NCBI RefSeq assembly: GCF_030814955.1
Contig: NZ_JAUSWB010000007.1
Span: forward strand, 230,659-294,658
Direction of reading: 5' to 3'
Length of the DNA: 64,000 nucleotides
Source of the DNA: Planomicrobium stackebrandtii
GTDB lineage: Bacteria > Bacillota > Bacilli > Bacillales_A > Planococcaceae
Shown: one piece after another, positions 8,354-17,321 of the stretch
Numbering within the stretch: the first letter of the stretch is position 1
Layout: every line of letters starts with the position of its first letter
Program-made: the position numbers and the translations under genes
The notes under the pieces: model-generated
Database searches by the model: none
What the model was told of the DNA's origin: nothing
Seen by the model: the letters and a program-made list of their open reading frames with translations, nothing else

Positions 8354-8461
8354 ATGCAATACGAAAACGTTGAGAAGCTTGACCGGCAGGCGATGATTTT
8401 TGTTGCTATTCATACTTTGCTCATTTTAAATTTTGCTTTGGATTTCGGTTTCTTACTATGA
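8354..8461 (+). CDS. Small single-helix membrane protein (35 aa)
   Basis: ATG 8354 follows AGAAGGGGTGG at normal spacing. The product has a polar N-terminus (MQYENVEKLDRQ) and a hydrophobic C-terminal helix (IFVAIHTLLILNFAL). A strong terminator begins ten bases after the stop, which supports a real short transcript. I do not recognise the family. Confidence 0.5.
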   Translation: MQYENVEKLDRQAMIFVAIHTLLILNFALDFGFLL

Positions 8462-8470
8462 CCGGAAACA

Positions 8471-8510
8471 AAAAACAGCCTATCCCAACTTCATGGGATG
8501 GGCTGTTTTA
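8471..8510. terminator. Bidirectional terminator between the small membrane gene and the recombinase homologue
   Basis: The arms AACAGCCTATCCC and GGGATGGGCTGTT form a long stem with A and T tracts on both sides. Confidence 0.85.
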
Positions 8511-9368
8511 ATGTGTGCCCCGTTTTAGGCGGACCAGGGAATCCTTGAGGATCCGCGATGCGGAATCGAGCGATACGCCCAATATTTCCTGGATCTCCTC
8601 CAGGTTTTTATGTTCAACCGAATAAAGATAATATACATAGGCAAAACGAATATCACCCGAACGCATCGGCATGCCGACAAAAGAGGAAAGCGCCTCTGTA
8701 TAGTCGGACAGGGAGCCCATCTGGAACATGGTATACTCATTTTTCACTTTAGACGACAGCAAATAAGGTGTGCCTCGGAATACTGCACGCTCAATGCCAT
8801 CCAGCATGACAGGAATCTCCTTATCCGTAAATTCGAGGATGCACTGGTAGCCATCCTTCTTTTCAACGGCCAACTTCAATTTCCCTCCGCGGTCATCAAA
8901 ATTGTCTATGTCAATGGTCGCCATATCACGCAAGCGAAGTCCGCGCAGGTATAGAATGTAGAGAATTTTAGCATTCAAGGATAATTGGTCGGCTTCAAGC
9001 ACAGCGTCTTTCTTTGCCAGCAAGTCTTCATAATCCAAGTAAATATCGGATGGCGTCAAGTCCAGTTTTTCGCTGAATTTAAACTTGGGCATGAAATCGT
9101 TTGGAATGCGCCCAATCTGCCACATATAGTCAAACCATCTTCTGATGTAAATCAGTTTTCGGTTGAGGGTGCTGTCTTTAATGCCGGATGCGTGCTGGTC
9201 CATCAGAAACTGTTGGATGTCGGAAGGCCGGATATCATGCGGCTCCACCGGTTTTTTATACGTATGCCTAAGAAAAGCGAAGAGCGAGCGGATCAATTGG
9301 ACTTCATGGACAACGGTGTTAGGGCTAATGCCATTGTCGAGCCGAAATTTCTCATAACCATAAGGCAT
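8508..9368 (-). CDS. Tyrosine recombinase homologue lacking catalytic His and Tyr
   Basis: The 286-residue protein has the integrase layout: an N-terminal SAM-like core-binding domain (residues 10-95, with LIRSLFAFLRHTYKK and LNRKLIYIRRWFDYMW) and a C-terminal catalytic-type domain. The first Arg survives (Arg145 in LRGLRLRDM) and the second at Arg241, but the box-II His aligns with Gly238 and the nucleophile Tyr position reads SRILKDS with no Tyr. It is therefore unlikely to cut DNA and may act as a DNA-binding or architectural protein. GAGGTGAC precedes ATG 9368. No att sites or phage genes lie nearby. Confidence 0.7.
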   Translation of the reverse strand: MPYGYEKFRLDNGISPNTVVHEVQLIRSLFAFLRHTYKKPVEPHDIRPSDIQQFLMDQHASGIKDSTLNRKLIYIRRWFDYMWQIGRIPNDFMPKFKFSEKLDLTPSDIYLDYEDLLAKKDAVLEADQLSLNAKILYILYLRGLRLRDMATIDIDNFDDRGGKLKLAVEKKDGYQCILEFTDKEIPVMLDGIERAVFRGTPYLLSSKVKNEYTMFQMGSLSDYTEALSSFVGMPMRSGDIRFAYVYYLYSVEHKNLEEIQEILGVSLDSASRILKDSLVRLKRGTH

Positions 9369-9591
9369 TATACGTCACCTCTTCTTAAGGGATTTCCTAC
9401 AATTATACCATTCATTCAAGAAAATAGAACGTGTTTTCCCTTATGGAGAGCGGGTTAAGCCAGTCACTTTGGACGTATACTGCTGTGGAACCACTGAAGA
9501 AAAACAGATCCACTCCAATGTATATAATTCATGCAGATTAGGGTATGTTAATAAGGATAGGCAAACAGATGAAATGAAGGTGGAACCCATT

Positions 9592-10083
9592 ATGTTTAAA
9601 GAAGACAATGCAAAAATCAGAAACCAGATTCTTCAAGCAGTGGAGGGGATGACTGATGAAAAATTAAACCAAAAGCCGTCTGAAGAAGAATGGTCGGCTA
9701 TTCAGATTTTGGACCATCTGCAATTAATGGAGAAAACGATTGCGAAAGGTGTTTCCCATGAGCTAACGAAAGAAACGAGCGAAAAAGCGCTGAAAAAGCC
9801 GATTGCGCTGACTGTCAGCCGGTCATTCAAAGTGGATGCGCCAAAGCACGTTATTCCGACAGATGAATTTGTCACACTCGAAGAAATGAAAGAACGCTTG
9901 AATGCTTCACACAATCTGCTGTACGAAGCATATGGCAAGGCAACGCCTGAACAGCTGGAGCAAAAATCGATGGCCCATCCGGTATTTGGAAAAGTTCCGT
10001 TGATCCAATGGTTCCCATTTGTCGGCCTTCATGAAAAAAGGCATTTCAAGCAATTGGAAAAAACCTTAAGCAAACTCGATTGA
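9592..10083 (+). CDS. DinB/YfiT-like four-helix metal-binding protein
   Basis: This 163-residue protein has the DinB-superfamily pattern: an early helix ending in ILDHLQLMEK, and a C-terminal HxxxH (GLHEKRHFKQL) that completes a three-His metal site. Characterised members include thiol transferases that act on bacillithiol; the substrate here is unknown. The longest frame begins at 9469, but ATG 9592 follows AAGGTGG at good spacing and matches the normal family length. Confidence 0.8.
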   Translation: MFKEDNAKIRNQILQAVEGMTDEKLNQKPSEEEWSAIQILDHLQLMEKTIAKGVSHELTKETSEKALKKPIALTVSRSFKVDAPKHVIPTDEFVTLEEMKERLNASHNLLYEAYGKATPEQLEQKSMAHPVFGKVPLIQWFPFVGLHEKRHFKQLEKTLSKLD

Positions 10084-10113
10084 TTTCTATTATAGTCATT
10101 CGAAAAACTTATC

Positions 10114-10133
10114 ACATTATATAATTTTAATGT
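10114..10133 (+). promoter_or_regulatory. Inverted repeat just upstream of the acnA promoter
   Basis: ACATTA and TAATGT form perfect 6-base arms around an 8-base centre, and the inner ATTATATAAT (10116-10125) is itself a perfect palindrome. It ends two bases before the putative -35. B. subtilis citB is repressed by CcpC through ATAA/TTAT dyads and also by CodY, so this is a candidate operator. Confidence 0.4.
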
Positions 10134-10135
10134 AA

Positions 10136-10164
10136 TTTACTTATGCTCCTGCTTTCGGTATGAT
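10136..10164 (+). promoter_or_regulatory. Sigma-A-type promoter of acnA
   Basis: TTTACT and TATGAT lie 17 bases apart, with the -10 about 60 bases before the start codon. Confidence 0.55.
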
Positions 10165-10224
10165 GGAAGAGGAGAAAAGCGCTGTCACGAGCCTTTTCAG
10201 AAGATTCAAAGGAGGAACACACAC

Positions 10225-12939
10225 ATGGCAAAGAGCAGTTTGCACAACAGCCGCACTTCTTTTGAGCTAAATGGCAAAACGTATAACTACTATCGTTTAG
10301 CTGCATTAGAAGAAGCAGGGATCGCTAAAGTTTCACGCCTTCCTTATTCAGTAAAAGTTCTATTGGAATCTGTATTGCGTCAGCATGATGGATATGTCAT
10401 CAAAGATGAGCACGTTGAAGAATTAGCAAAATGGGGCAAAGATGCCAACAAAGAAGCAGAAGTTCCATTCAAGCCTTCACGTGTTATCCTTCAGGATTTC
10501 ACCGGCGTACCAGTAGTCGTTGATTTGGCTGCACTTCGTTCAGCAATGGCTGAAATGGGTGGAGACCCGAACAAAATCAATCCTGAAATTCCAGTGGATC
10601 TTGTTATTGATCACTCGGTACAAGTTGATAACTACGGCACGGAAGATGCACTTCGCATCAACATGGAGCTTGAGTTTGACCGCAATGCGGAGCGTTACCA
10701 GTTCCTTAGCTGGGCTCAAAAAGCTTATGACAACTACCGTGCGGTTCCACCAGCAACTGGCATTGTTCACCAAGTTAACCTTGAGTATTTGGCAAACGTT
10801 GTCCATGCAGTTGAAAATGCTGATGGCACATTCGAAACTTTCCCTGATACATTGGTAGGAACAGATTCCCATACGACAATGATCAACGGAATCGGCGTTC
10901 TTGGATGGGGCGTTGGCGGTATTGAAGCTGAAGCCGGCATGCTTGGACAGCCTTCTTACTTCCCAATTCCGGAAGTTATCGGCGTTAAAATGACTGGCGA
11001 ACTTCCAAACGGCGCTACTGCGACAGATTTGGCGTTGAAAGTCACTCAAACTTTGCGTAAAAAAGGCGTAGTAGGCAAATTTGTTGAGTTCTTTGGACCT
11101 GGTGTTACAACATTGCCGCTTGCTGACCGTGCAACAATTGCCAACATGGCTCCAGAATACGGCGCAACTTGCGGATTCTTCCCAGTTGACGAAGAAGCGC
11201 TTGACTATATGCGTTTGACTGCACGTGATGCAGATCAAATCGCTGTAACGAAAAAGTATTTGCAGGAGAACGACATGTTCTTCAAAGTTGAAAACGAAGA
11301 TCCGATCTACACGGACCTTGTGGAAATCGATCTTTCTGAGATTGAGCCAAACCTTGCAGGACCTAAACGTCCACAGGATTTGATTCCTTTGTCTCAAATG
11401 AAGCCTGAGTTCAACAAAGCTGTAACAGGCGAAGAAGGACCGCACGGCTTTGCACTTGATGCAGCTGAAATTGCGAAAACAGCAACAGTCAACTTCAAAA
11501 ACGGCAAAACTGCTGAAATGAAGACTGGCGCACTTGCGATTGCAGCCATTACATCTTGTACCAACACTTCTAACCCATACGTAATGCTTGGTGCTGGACT
11601 AGTAGCGAAAAAAGCAGTTGAAAAAGGATTGACTCCACCTGCTTACGTGAAAACTTCATTGGCTCCAGGTTCAAAAGTTGTTACAGGCTACTTGAACGAT
11701 TCAGGCTTGCTGGACTACATGAACCAAATCGGCTTTAACTTGGTCGGCTACGGCTGTACTACATGTATCGGTAACTCAGGTCCATTGCTTCCTGAAATTG
11801 AAGAAGCGATTTTGGACAACGATTTGCTGGTTTCATCTGTATTGTCTGGTAACCGTAACTTCGAAGGACGCATCCATCCGCTTGTAAAAGCAAACTACTT
11901 GGCTTCTCCAATGCTGGTTGTTGCTTATGCACTTGCTGGAACAGTGGATATCGACTTTGCAGTTGAACCGATTGGCACAGACAAAGAAGGCAAAGATGTA
12001 TTCTTCAAAGATATCTGGCCATCAACTGAAGAAATCAAAAAAGTGGTTAAAGACACTGTTACTCCAGAATTGTTCCGTAAAGAGTACGAGCATGTATTCA
12101 ATGAGAACGAAGCTTGGAATGCAATTGAAACAAACGACGATTCATTGTATGAGTTTGATGCGTCATCAACTTATATTCAAAACCCGCCGTTCTTTGAAGG
12201 TCTCTCAAAAGAACCGGCTCCGATCCAACCATTATCTGGCCTTCGTGTAGTTGCGAAATTCGCAGATTCTATCACGACCGACCACATTTCACCAGCTGGT
12301 GCGATCGGCAAAGATACGCCAGCAGGCCTATACCTTCGTGCAAACGGCGTCGAGCCGCGTAACTTTAACTCTTACGGATCTCGCCGCGGTAACCACGAAG
12401 TCATGATGCGCGGAACATTCGCCAACATTCGTATCCGTAACCAGGTAGCTCCAGGAACAACTGGCGGCTATACAACTTTCTGGCCAACAGGCGAAACAAT
12501 GGCAATTTACGACGCAGCCATGAAGTATCAGGAACAGGGCACAGGACTTGTGGTCTTGACTGGTAAAGATTACGGCATGGGCTCTTCACGTGACTGGGCA
12601 GCTAAAGGGACATTCCTTCTTGGCATCAAAACAGTCATCGCTGAAAGCTACGAACGTATTCACCGTTCAAACCTTGTAATGATGGGCGTTCTGCCATTGC
12701 AGTTTGTTAACGGCGAAAGCGCAGATTCACTTGGATTGACTGGACACGAAACCATCAGCGTTAACTTGTCTGATGACGTGAAACCACGCGACGTCCTGAC
12801 TGTTACAGCTACTGCTGAAGACGGCAAAGTAACTGAGTTCAAAGTATTGGCACGTTTCGATTCCGAAGTGGAAGTGGATTATTTCCGCCACGGAGGCATC
12901 CTGCAAATGGTGCTCCGCAACAAGTTGCTAGAAGTATAA
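10225..12939 (+). CDS. acnA: Aconitate hydratase AcnA/CitB
   Basis: This full-length 904-residue aconitase of the AcnA/IRP1 type interconverts citrate and isocitrate in the TCA cycle. The three [4Fe-4S] cysteines are Cys445 ([10 protein letters not shown]), Cys511 and Cys514 ([13 protein letters not shown]). The swivel domain (from about residue 690) holds [14 protein letters not shown]. The start follows AAAGGAGG. In B. subtilis the same protein also binds RNA when it loses its cluster. Codon choice looks like that of a highly expressed gene. It is transcribed alone and ends at a strong terminator. Confidence 0.97.
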   Translation: MAKSSLHNSRTSFELNGKTYNYYRLAALEEAGIAKVSRLPYSVKVLLESVLRQHDGYVIKDEHVEELAKWGKDANKEAEVPFKPSRVILQDFTGVPVVVDLAALRSAMAEMGGDPNKINPEIPVDLVIDHSVQVDNYGTEDALRINMELEFDRNAERYQFLSWAQKAYDNYRAVPPATGIVHQVNLEYLANVVHAVENADGTFETFPDTLVGTDSHTTMINGIGVLGWGVGGIEAEAGMLGQPSYFPIPEVIGVKMTGELPNGATATDLALKVTQTLRKKGVVGKFVEFFGPGVTTLPLADRATIANMAPEYGATCGFFPVDEEALDYMRLTARDADQIAVTKKYLQENDMFFKVENEDPIYTDLVEIDLSEIEPNLAGPKRPQDLIPLSQMKPEFNKAVTGEEGPHGFALDAAEIAKTATVNFKNGKTAEMKTGALAIAAITSCTNTSNPYVMLGAGLVAKKAVEKGLTPPAYVKTSLAPGSKVVTGYLNDSGLLDYMNQIGFNLVGYGCTTCIGNSGPLLPEIEEAILDNDLLVSSVLSGNRNFEGRIHPLVKANYLASPMLVVAYALAGTVDIDFAVEPIGTDKEGKDVFFKDIWPSTEEIKKVVKDTVTPELFRKEYEHVFNENEAWNAIETNDDSLYEFDASSTYIQNPPFFEGLSKEPAPIQPLSGLRVVAKFADSITTDHISPAGAIGKDTPAGLYLRANGVEPRNFNSYGSRRGNHEVMMRGTFANIRIRNQVAPGTTGGYTTFWPTGETMAIYDAAMKYQEQGTGLVVLTGKDYGMGSSRDWAAKGTFLLGIKTVIAESYERIHRSNLVMMGVLPLQFVNGESADSLGLTGHETISVNLSDDVKPRDVLTVTATAEDGKVTEFKVLARFDSEVEVDYFRHGGILQMVLRNKLLEV

Positions 12940-12950
12940 GAACGATAAGA

Positions 12951-12985
12951 AAAAGGCTGCCGGGAAATTTCCCGGCAGCCTTTTC
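12951..12985 (+). terminator. Intrinsic terminator of acnA
   Basis: The arms AAAAGGCTGCCGGGAAA and TTTCCCGGCAGCCTTTT form a perfect GC-rich stem ending in T residues. Confidence 0.92.
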
Positions 12986-13036
12986 TGTTATATAAAAAAG
13001 AAATTTCTTGTATACTGGTAAAGAGGTGAAATGGAC

Positions 13037-13477
13037 ATGTACATAAGCGAAAAAGAAATTGAAATCCGTTACGCGGAAACCGATCAGATGGGTGTCGTTT
13101 ATCATGCCAATTACATCATTTGGCTGGAAATCGGGCGCACAAAACTGATTGAAGACTTGGGATTTACCTATGCCGGCATGGAAAAGGATGGTTATTTGTC
13201 TCCTGTAACCGATATTGCCATTCAATATAAAGCAGTTCTCCGGTACGGGCAAAAAGCTTTTGTCCGGACATGGGTGGAAGAGCATGGGCGTCTTCGGACC
13301 AAATATGGCTACGAAATCGTCCATGAAGACGGCACCATTGCTGCAACCGCGATTTCTGAACATGTTGTTGTGAAAAAAGATACGTTCCGTCCGGTCTCCA
13401 TCAAGAAAATCTATCCAGAATGGCATGAAAAATACGAAGAAATCAAAAAGCAGGTCCCTGATGGCGTTCGGAATTAA
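13037..13477 (+). CDS. Hotdog-fold acyl-CoA thioesterase (YneP homologue)
   Basis: This 146-residue protein has the 4-hydroxybenzoyl-CoA thioesterase pattern: YAETDQMGVVYHANYIIW with the catalytic Asp, then GRTKLIEDLG. It hydrolyses acyl-CoA thioesters; the chain specificity is not visible. ATG 13037 is favoured over ATG 13031, which sits too close to AGAGGTG. It overlaps the next gene by 17 bases and keeps the B. subtilis order citB, yneP, yneQ. Confidence 0.85.
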   Translation: MYISEKEIEIRYAETDQMGVVYHANYIIWLEIGRTKLIEDLGFTYAGMEKDGYLSPVTDIAIQYKAVLRYGQKAFVRTWVEEHGRLRTKYGYEIVHEDGTIAATAISEHVVVKKDTFRPVSIKKIYPEWHEKYEEIKKQVPDGVRN

Positions 13478-13769
13478 GCGAAATGAACTGGAGCGCTGGA
13501 AACAAGAGGTCGCTGAAGGACAGATTTCGTTTTTAACCCATTACTGGGTGGATGACCGCTTCCCGGGCTGCAGCACTGTCACAAAAGTGGGCTGCTGCGA
13601 CTTGGACAAGCTTGAATCTTGGGGCAGGCAGTACGGATTGCAGCGCGAATGGATGGATTTGCGGGGCAATTATCCGCATTATGATTTGTTTGGCGATCGC
13701 CAACAGTCAATTCTCCAGCGTGAAGGGCAATTGGAGCAACTGAATAAATTGCAAAATAAAAAAGCATGA
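13461..13769 (+). CDS. YneQ-like small protein
   Basis: This 102-residue soluble protein begins AFGIKRNELERWK and has two Cys-containing stretches (RFPGCSTVTKVGCCD). It starts inside the end of the thioesterase gene, so the two are translationally coupled. Position and content match B. subtilis YneQ, whose function is not known. The upstream in-frame codons from 13425 overlap the thioesterase gene and are not used. Confidence 0.7.
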   Translation: MAFGIKRNELERWKQEVAEGQISFLTHYWVDDRFPGCSTVTKVGCCDLDKLESWGRQYGLQREWMDLRGNYPHYDLFGDRQQSILQREGQLEQLNKLQNKKA

Positions 13770-13792
13770 ATAGCTCATGCTTTTTATTTTTC
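13758..13792. terminator. Bidirectional terminator between the YneQ and YneR homologues
   Basis: The arms AAAAAGCATGA and TCATGCTTTTT are flanked by A and T tracts between convergent genes. Confidence 0.82.
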
Positions 13793-14074
13793 GTATGAAT
13801 AATCAAGTTCATGTAAGTCATCGTTGACGCTAACCTGAAGATTATGCCCATCAAAATACCAGACATCGCTTTGTTCAATAAAGTAGGTGACTTGGTCCTG
13901 TTCCAACTGGACAGCCATTTCGTGGGGCTGATCCTTGGTCACACCAAGTGAAAATCCAGGCTGCAGCTTGCTGGAACCGCCGTAGCGGACAAAAAAGCGA
14001 ACAGCTTCACCTGGTGCCACTTCCATTTCTTTCTTAAACCAATTGAGTGCGTCGTCACTGATGTTGATCTGCAT
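13784..14074 (-). CDS. HesB/IscA-like protein (YneR homologue)
   Basis: This 96-residue protein has the HesB-like beta-rich fold (INISDDALNWFKKEM, then VRFFVRYGGSS, and DVWYFDGHNLQVSVND) but lacks the three conserved cysteines of true iron-sulfur carriers, as is known for the YneR subgroup. Function unsettled. The longer frame from 14191 lacks a good start; ATG 14074 follows GGAAGGA. Confidence 0.8.
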   Translation of the reverse strand: MQINISDDALNWFKKEMEVAPGEAVRFFVRYGGSSKLQPGFSLGVTKDQPHEMAVQLEQDQVTYFIEQSDVWYFDGHNLQVSVNDDLHELDYSYEK

Positions 14075-14096
14075 ATCACACGTCCTTCCACTGGCA

Positions 14097-14687
14097 TTAC
14101 CAGTTGATTTTAGGCTCTGTACCTGCTCGGATCCGTGCAATGTTGGCACGATGGCGGAAAATGATGAACAACGCCAAAATATAAATGACAATCATGAACA
14201 GGTAGTCTCCGGTGAAAATTGCGTAAATAGTGGTGTAAATGATTGCCACAACGGACAAGATGATTGATGACAACGATACCATTTTAGTGATCTTCAATGC
14301 AATCAAGAGCACCACAACAGCCATTACAAACAGGGGCCATTGATAGCCCAGCAGGATGCCGCCCGAAGTCGCGACGGCTTTTCCGCCTTTAAATTTGGCG
14401 AATACCGGATAAATATGTCCGATAACCGCGATCACGCCAAACACCAGCGGGTGGATATCGGTCGCAATGTAAAAGGGAATCAGCGTTGCAGCTGTTCCTT
14501 TCAAAATATCTAACAAAGTAACCGCAATGCCAGCTTTTTTGCCGAGCGTCCGGAATGTATTGGTAGCGCCGAGGTTTCCGCTTCCTTTTGTACGGATATC
14601 CGTGTTGTAAAATAGTTTCCCGACCCATAAGGCAGACGGAATCGAGCCAAGCAGGTAAGCGAGTAGAATGGGAAGCAGTATAGTCAT
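14097..14687 (-). CDS. plsY: Glycerol-3-phosphate acyltransferase PlsY
   Basis: This 196-residue membrane protein has the PlsY motifs: an early SIPSALWVGK, RTKGSGNLGATNTFRTLGKKAG (split across loop 1) and KFKGGKAVATSGG. It transfers the acyl group from acyl-phosphate to glycerol-3-phosphate, the first membrane-bound step of phospholipid synthesis. AAAGGAG precedes ATG 14687. It lies opposite to and shares an upstream region with the YneT homologue, as in B. subtilis. Confidence 0.95.
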   Translation of the reverse strand: MTILLPILLAYLLGSIPSALWVGKLFYNTDIRTKGSGNLGATNTFRTLGKKAGIAVTLLDILKGTAATLIPFYIATDIHPLVFGVIAVIGHIYPVFAKFKGGKAVATSGGILLGYQWPLFVMAVVVLLIALKITKMVSLSSIILSVVAIIYTTIYAIFTGDYLFMIVIYILALFIIFRHRANIARIRAGTEPKINW

Positions 14688-14823
14688 TATGGACTCCTTT
14701 AAAACAACCTTATTTTGTAGTTTCAGTTTACCATGTCTGAAGTTCTTTGGACAATAGGCGCCAGATTATTCAACAGGCAGGACAGAATCGTGTATGATAG
14801 AATAAAAAGGACAGGTGATCTTC

Positions 14824-15231
14824 TTGAACAATCCAAGCCGCGAAAAGATTAAAAACGTACTCGATCACGCGAAAACCATAGCTGTAGTTGGCCTTAGCCC
14901 AAACCCGAGCCGTACTTCCTATATGGTATCCGAAGCTATGCAACGGGCCGGCTACCGCATCATCCCGGTCAATCCACAGACGGATGCCGTGCTGGGTGAA
15001 AAAAGTTATGCTTCTTTGAGTGACATACCAGAAAAAGTGGACATTGTGAACGTTTTCCGGCGAAGTGAGTTTTTAGAGGATATCGCTGATGAGTTCGTGA
15101 AAATCGATTGTCCGGTATTTTGGACACAATTAAATGTAGTTGATGAGAACGTATTTAATCGGTTGGCTGATGCAGGGTATACAGTCATAATGGACCGTTG
15201 CATCAAAGTGGAACACGCCATCCTGAAATAA
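14824..15231 (+). CDS. CoA-binding (Rossmann) protein (YneT homologue)
   Basis: This 135-residue protein has the CoA_binding domain: AVVGLSPNPSRTSYMV near the N-terminus and VDIVNVFRRSEF in the middle. Related domains bind CoA in succinyl-CoA synthetases, but this short form has no assigned reaction. TTG 14824 follows AGGTGA and gives the N-terminus MNNPSREK; GTG 14815 is possible. Confidence 0.8.
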   Translation: MNNPSREKIKNVLDHAKTIAVVGLSPNPSRTSYMVSEAMQRAGYRIIPVNPQTDAVLGEKSYASLSDIPEKVDIVNVFRRSEFLEDIADEFVKIDCPVFWTQLNVVDENVFNRLADAGYTVIMDRCIKVEHAILK

Positions 15232-15243
15232 GGCATTACTGCT

Positions 15244-15266
15244 AAAGGGCGCCCAGCGCTCTTTTT
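15244..15266 (+). terminator. Intrinsic terminator after the YneT homologue
   Basis: The short stem AGGGCGC/GCGCTCT, with one G-U pair, is followed by five T. Confidence 0.6.
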
Positions 15267-15275
15267 CTATGAAGT

Positions 15276-15305
15276 TTGACAGAAGGCAAGGAAATAGAAT
15301 ACGAT
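15276..15305 (+). promoter_or_regulatory. Promoter of parEC
   Basis: A consensus -35 TTGACA is followed after 18 bases by TACGAT, 46 bases before the parE start. Confidence 0.6.
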
Positions 15306-15322
15306 AAAGAGAGATCAATATG

Positions 15323-15336
15323 CGAACGAATGTTCG
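15323..15336 (+). promoter_or_regulatory. LexA (SOS) box upstream of parE
   Basis: CGAACGAATGTTCG matches the Gram-positive LexA consensus CGAAC-N4-GTTCG in both half-sites. It lies just downstream of the promoter and overlaps the leader up to the ribosome binding site, where a repressor would block transcription. B. subtilis parEC is a known LexA target. Confidence 0.8.
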
Positions 15337-15350
15337 TTGGAGGGAATTAG

Positions 15351-17321
15351 ATGGCTAAAATTCAAAACACAGCATACAACGAAGAAGCGATCCAGGTACT
15401 CGAGGGCTTAGATGCTGTCAGAAAGCGGCCAGGAATGTATATCGGCTCGACGGATACACGCGGACTTCACCATTTAGTCTATGAAATTGTCGACAACTCG
15501 GTCGATGAAGCGCTTGCAGGACACGGGGATAAAATCACCGTTACCATCCATGAGGACAACAGCATCAGTGTCCGGGATTACGGACGCGGCATGCCAACAG
15601 GAATGCATCGCAGCGGCAAACCCACACCGGAAGTCATTTTGACGGTTTTGCACGCCGGCGGAAAATTTGGCCAGGGCGGCTACAAGACGAGCGGCGGCCT
15701 TCACGGAGTCGGTGCGTCTGTTGTCAATGCGCTGTCCAAATTCCTGGAAGTGACTATTTACCGCGATGGCAAGAAATACCGCCAGCGCTTTGAAAACGGC
15801 GGCAAGCCGGTCACAACATTGGAAGAAATCGGCTCAACAAAAGAAACTGGCACATTGCTTCACTTTTTGCCGGACGAAACCATTTTTTCCGTATCCAAAT
15901 ACAATTACGAAACTCTTTCAGAGCGTCTGCGCGAATCAGCTTTCCTGTTAAAAGGACTGAAAATTGAGTTGTTTGACCAACGTACAGAAGCCAAGGATGT
16001 TTTTCATTACGAAACGGGAATTGAAGCCTTTGTTGCTTACCTCAATGAAGAAAAAGACGTGCTGCATCCCGTAGCTTATATCGAAGGCCAGCAGGACGAA
16101 ATGGAGATCGAATTTTCGTTCCAGTTTAATGATGGCTATTCCGAGACGATTCTGTCATTTGTCAATAACGTCCGGACACGGGACGGCGGAACGCATGAAA
16201 CTGGCGCTAAAGCTGCTATGACGCGGGTATTCAACGACTATGCGCGAAAAATCAACTTGCTGAAAGACAAAGACAAAAACCTGGAAGGCTCCGACATCCG
16301 CGAAGGTTTGGCGGCGATCGTGTCTGTCCGCATCCCGGAAGCGCTGCTGCAATTTGAAGGGCAGACCAAAAGCAAACTGGGAACAAGCGAAGCGCGAAGC
16401 ATCGTGGACTCGGTCGTTTCCCAGAAGTTGATGTACTTCCTGGAAGAAAACGCAGATCTCAGCGCGTCCCTTGTGCGCAAAGCAATCCGGGCATCGCAAG
16501 CGCGATTGGCGGCCAGAAAAGCACGGGAAGATGCGCGAAACGGCAAAAAACGCAAAAAATCGGATGCCTTGCTGTCCGGTAAATTGACGCCTGCCCAATC
16601 ACGCAACGCCTCTAAAAACGAACTGTATTTGGTTGAGGGAGACTCGGCCGGCGGTTCGGCAAAACAAGGACGCGACCGGACTTTCCAGGCAATCCTGCCG
16701 CTGCGCGGGAAAGTCGTCAATACCGAAAAAGCGAAGCTTGAAGAAATTATGAAAAACGAAGAGATTTCGACCATTATCCATGCCATTGGCGGAGGCGTGT
16801 CGTCCGATTTTTCAATTGACGATATTGCCTACAACAAAATCATCATCATGACCGATGCCGATACCGATGGCGCTCACATCCAGGTGCTGCTGCTGACATT
16901 CTTTTTCCGTTACATGAAGCCATTGATCGAAGCCGGCAAAGTGTTTATCGCATTGCCGCCGCTATACAAAGTATCCAAAGGCATCGGCAAAAAAGAAGTG
17001 ATCGACTATGCGTGGACCGAAGCAGATTTGGATGCATCCATCAAAAAAGTCGGCAAAGGCTATATGCTCCAGCGCTATAAAGGGTTGGGTGAGATGAACG
17101 CAGACCAGTTATGGGAAACGACCATGAACCCGGAAACCCGTACGTTGATTCGCGTGACCATTGAAGACAGTGCGCGTGCAGAACGCGGCATCACCACATT
17201 GATGGGCGATAAAGTGGAACCGAGACGCCGCTGGATTGAAAATAATGTCGATTTCGGAATGGAAGACGACAGCAATATTCTTGAAAATGATTTGATTCAC
17301 GCTGAGGAGGAACTCGTATGA
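15351..17321 (+). CDS. parE: DNA topoisomerase IV subunit B
   Basis: This 656-residue ATPase subunit has the GHKL domain ([10 protein letters not shown] with Asn49), the TOPRIM domain with [15 protein letters not shown] (Glu429) and the metal-binding DADTDGAHI (Asp502, Asp504, Asp506). With ParC it unlinks daughter chromosomes. It is ParE rather than GyrB from its length, from the parC gene directly downstream, and from its match to the B. subtilis parE locus. GGAGG lies upstream of ATG 15351. Its stop overlaps the parC start (ATGA). Confidence 0.96.
   Translation: MAKIQNTAYNEEAIQVLEGLDAVRKRPGMYIGSTDTRGLHHLVYEIVDNSVDEALAGHGDKITVTIHEDNSISVRDYGRGMPTGMHRSGKPTPEVILTVLHAGGKFGQGGYKTSGGLHGVGASVVNALSKFLEVTIYRDGKKYRQRFENGGKPVTTLEEIGSTKETGTLLHFLPDETIFSVSKYNYETLSERLRESAFLLKGLKIELFDQRTEAKDVFHYETGIEAFVAYLNEEKDVLHPVAYIEGQQDEMEIEFSFQFNDGYSETILSFVNNVRTRDGGTHETGAKAAMTRVFNDYARKINLLKDKDKNLEGSDIREGLAAIVSVRIPEALLQFEGQTKSKLGTSEARSIVDSVVSQKLMYFLEENADLSASLVRKAIRASQARLAARKAREDARNGKKRKKSDALLSGKLTPAQSRNASKNELYLVEGDSAGGSAKQGRDRTFQAILPLRGKVVNTEKAKLEEIMKNEEISTIIHAIGGGVSSDFSIDDIAYNKIIIMTDADTDGAHIQVLLLTFFFRYMKPLIEAGKVFIALPPLYKVSKGIGKKEVIDYAWTEADLDASIKKVGKGYMLQRYKGLGEMNADQLWETTMNPETRTLIRVTIEDSARAERGITTLMGDKVEPRRRWIENNVDFGMEDDSNILENDLIHAEEELV

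Noticed and set aside
8508..9368. Prophage integrase
   Set aside because: There are no phage genes, att repeats or tRNA next to it, and the protein lacks catalytic residues.
10540..11445. Long antisense frame of 301 codons inside acnA
   Set aside because: It is a shadow of a highly expressed gene with biased codons; it has no ribosome binding site and its composition is not protein-like.
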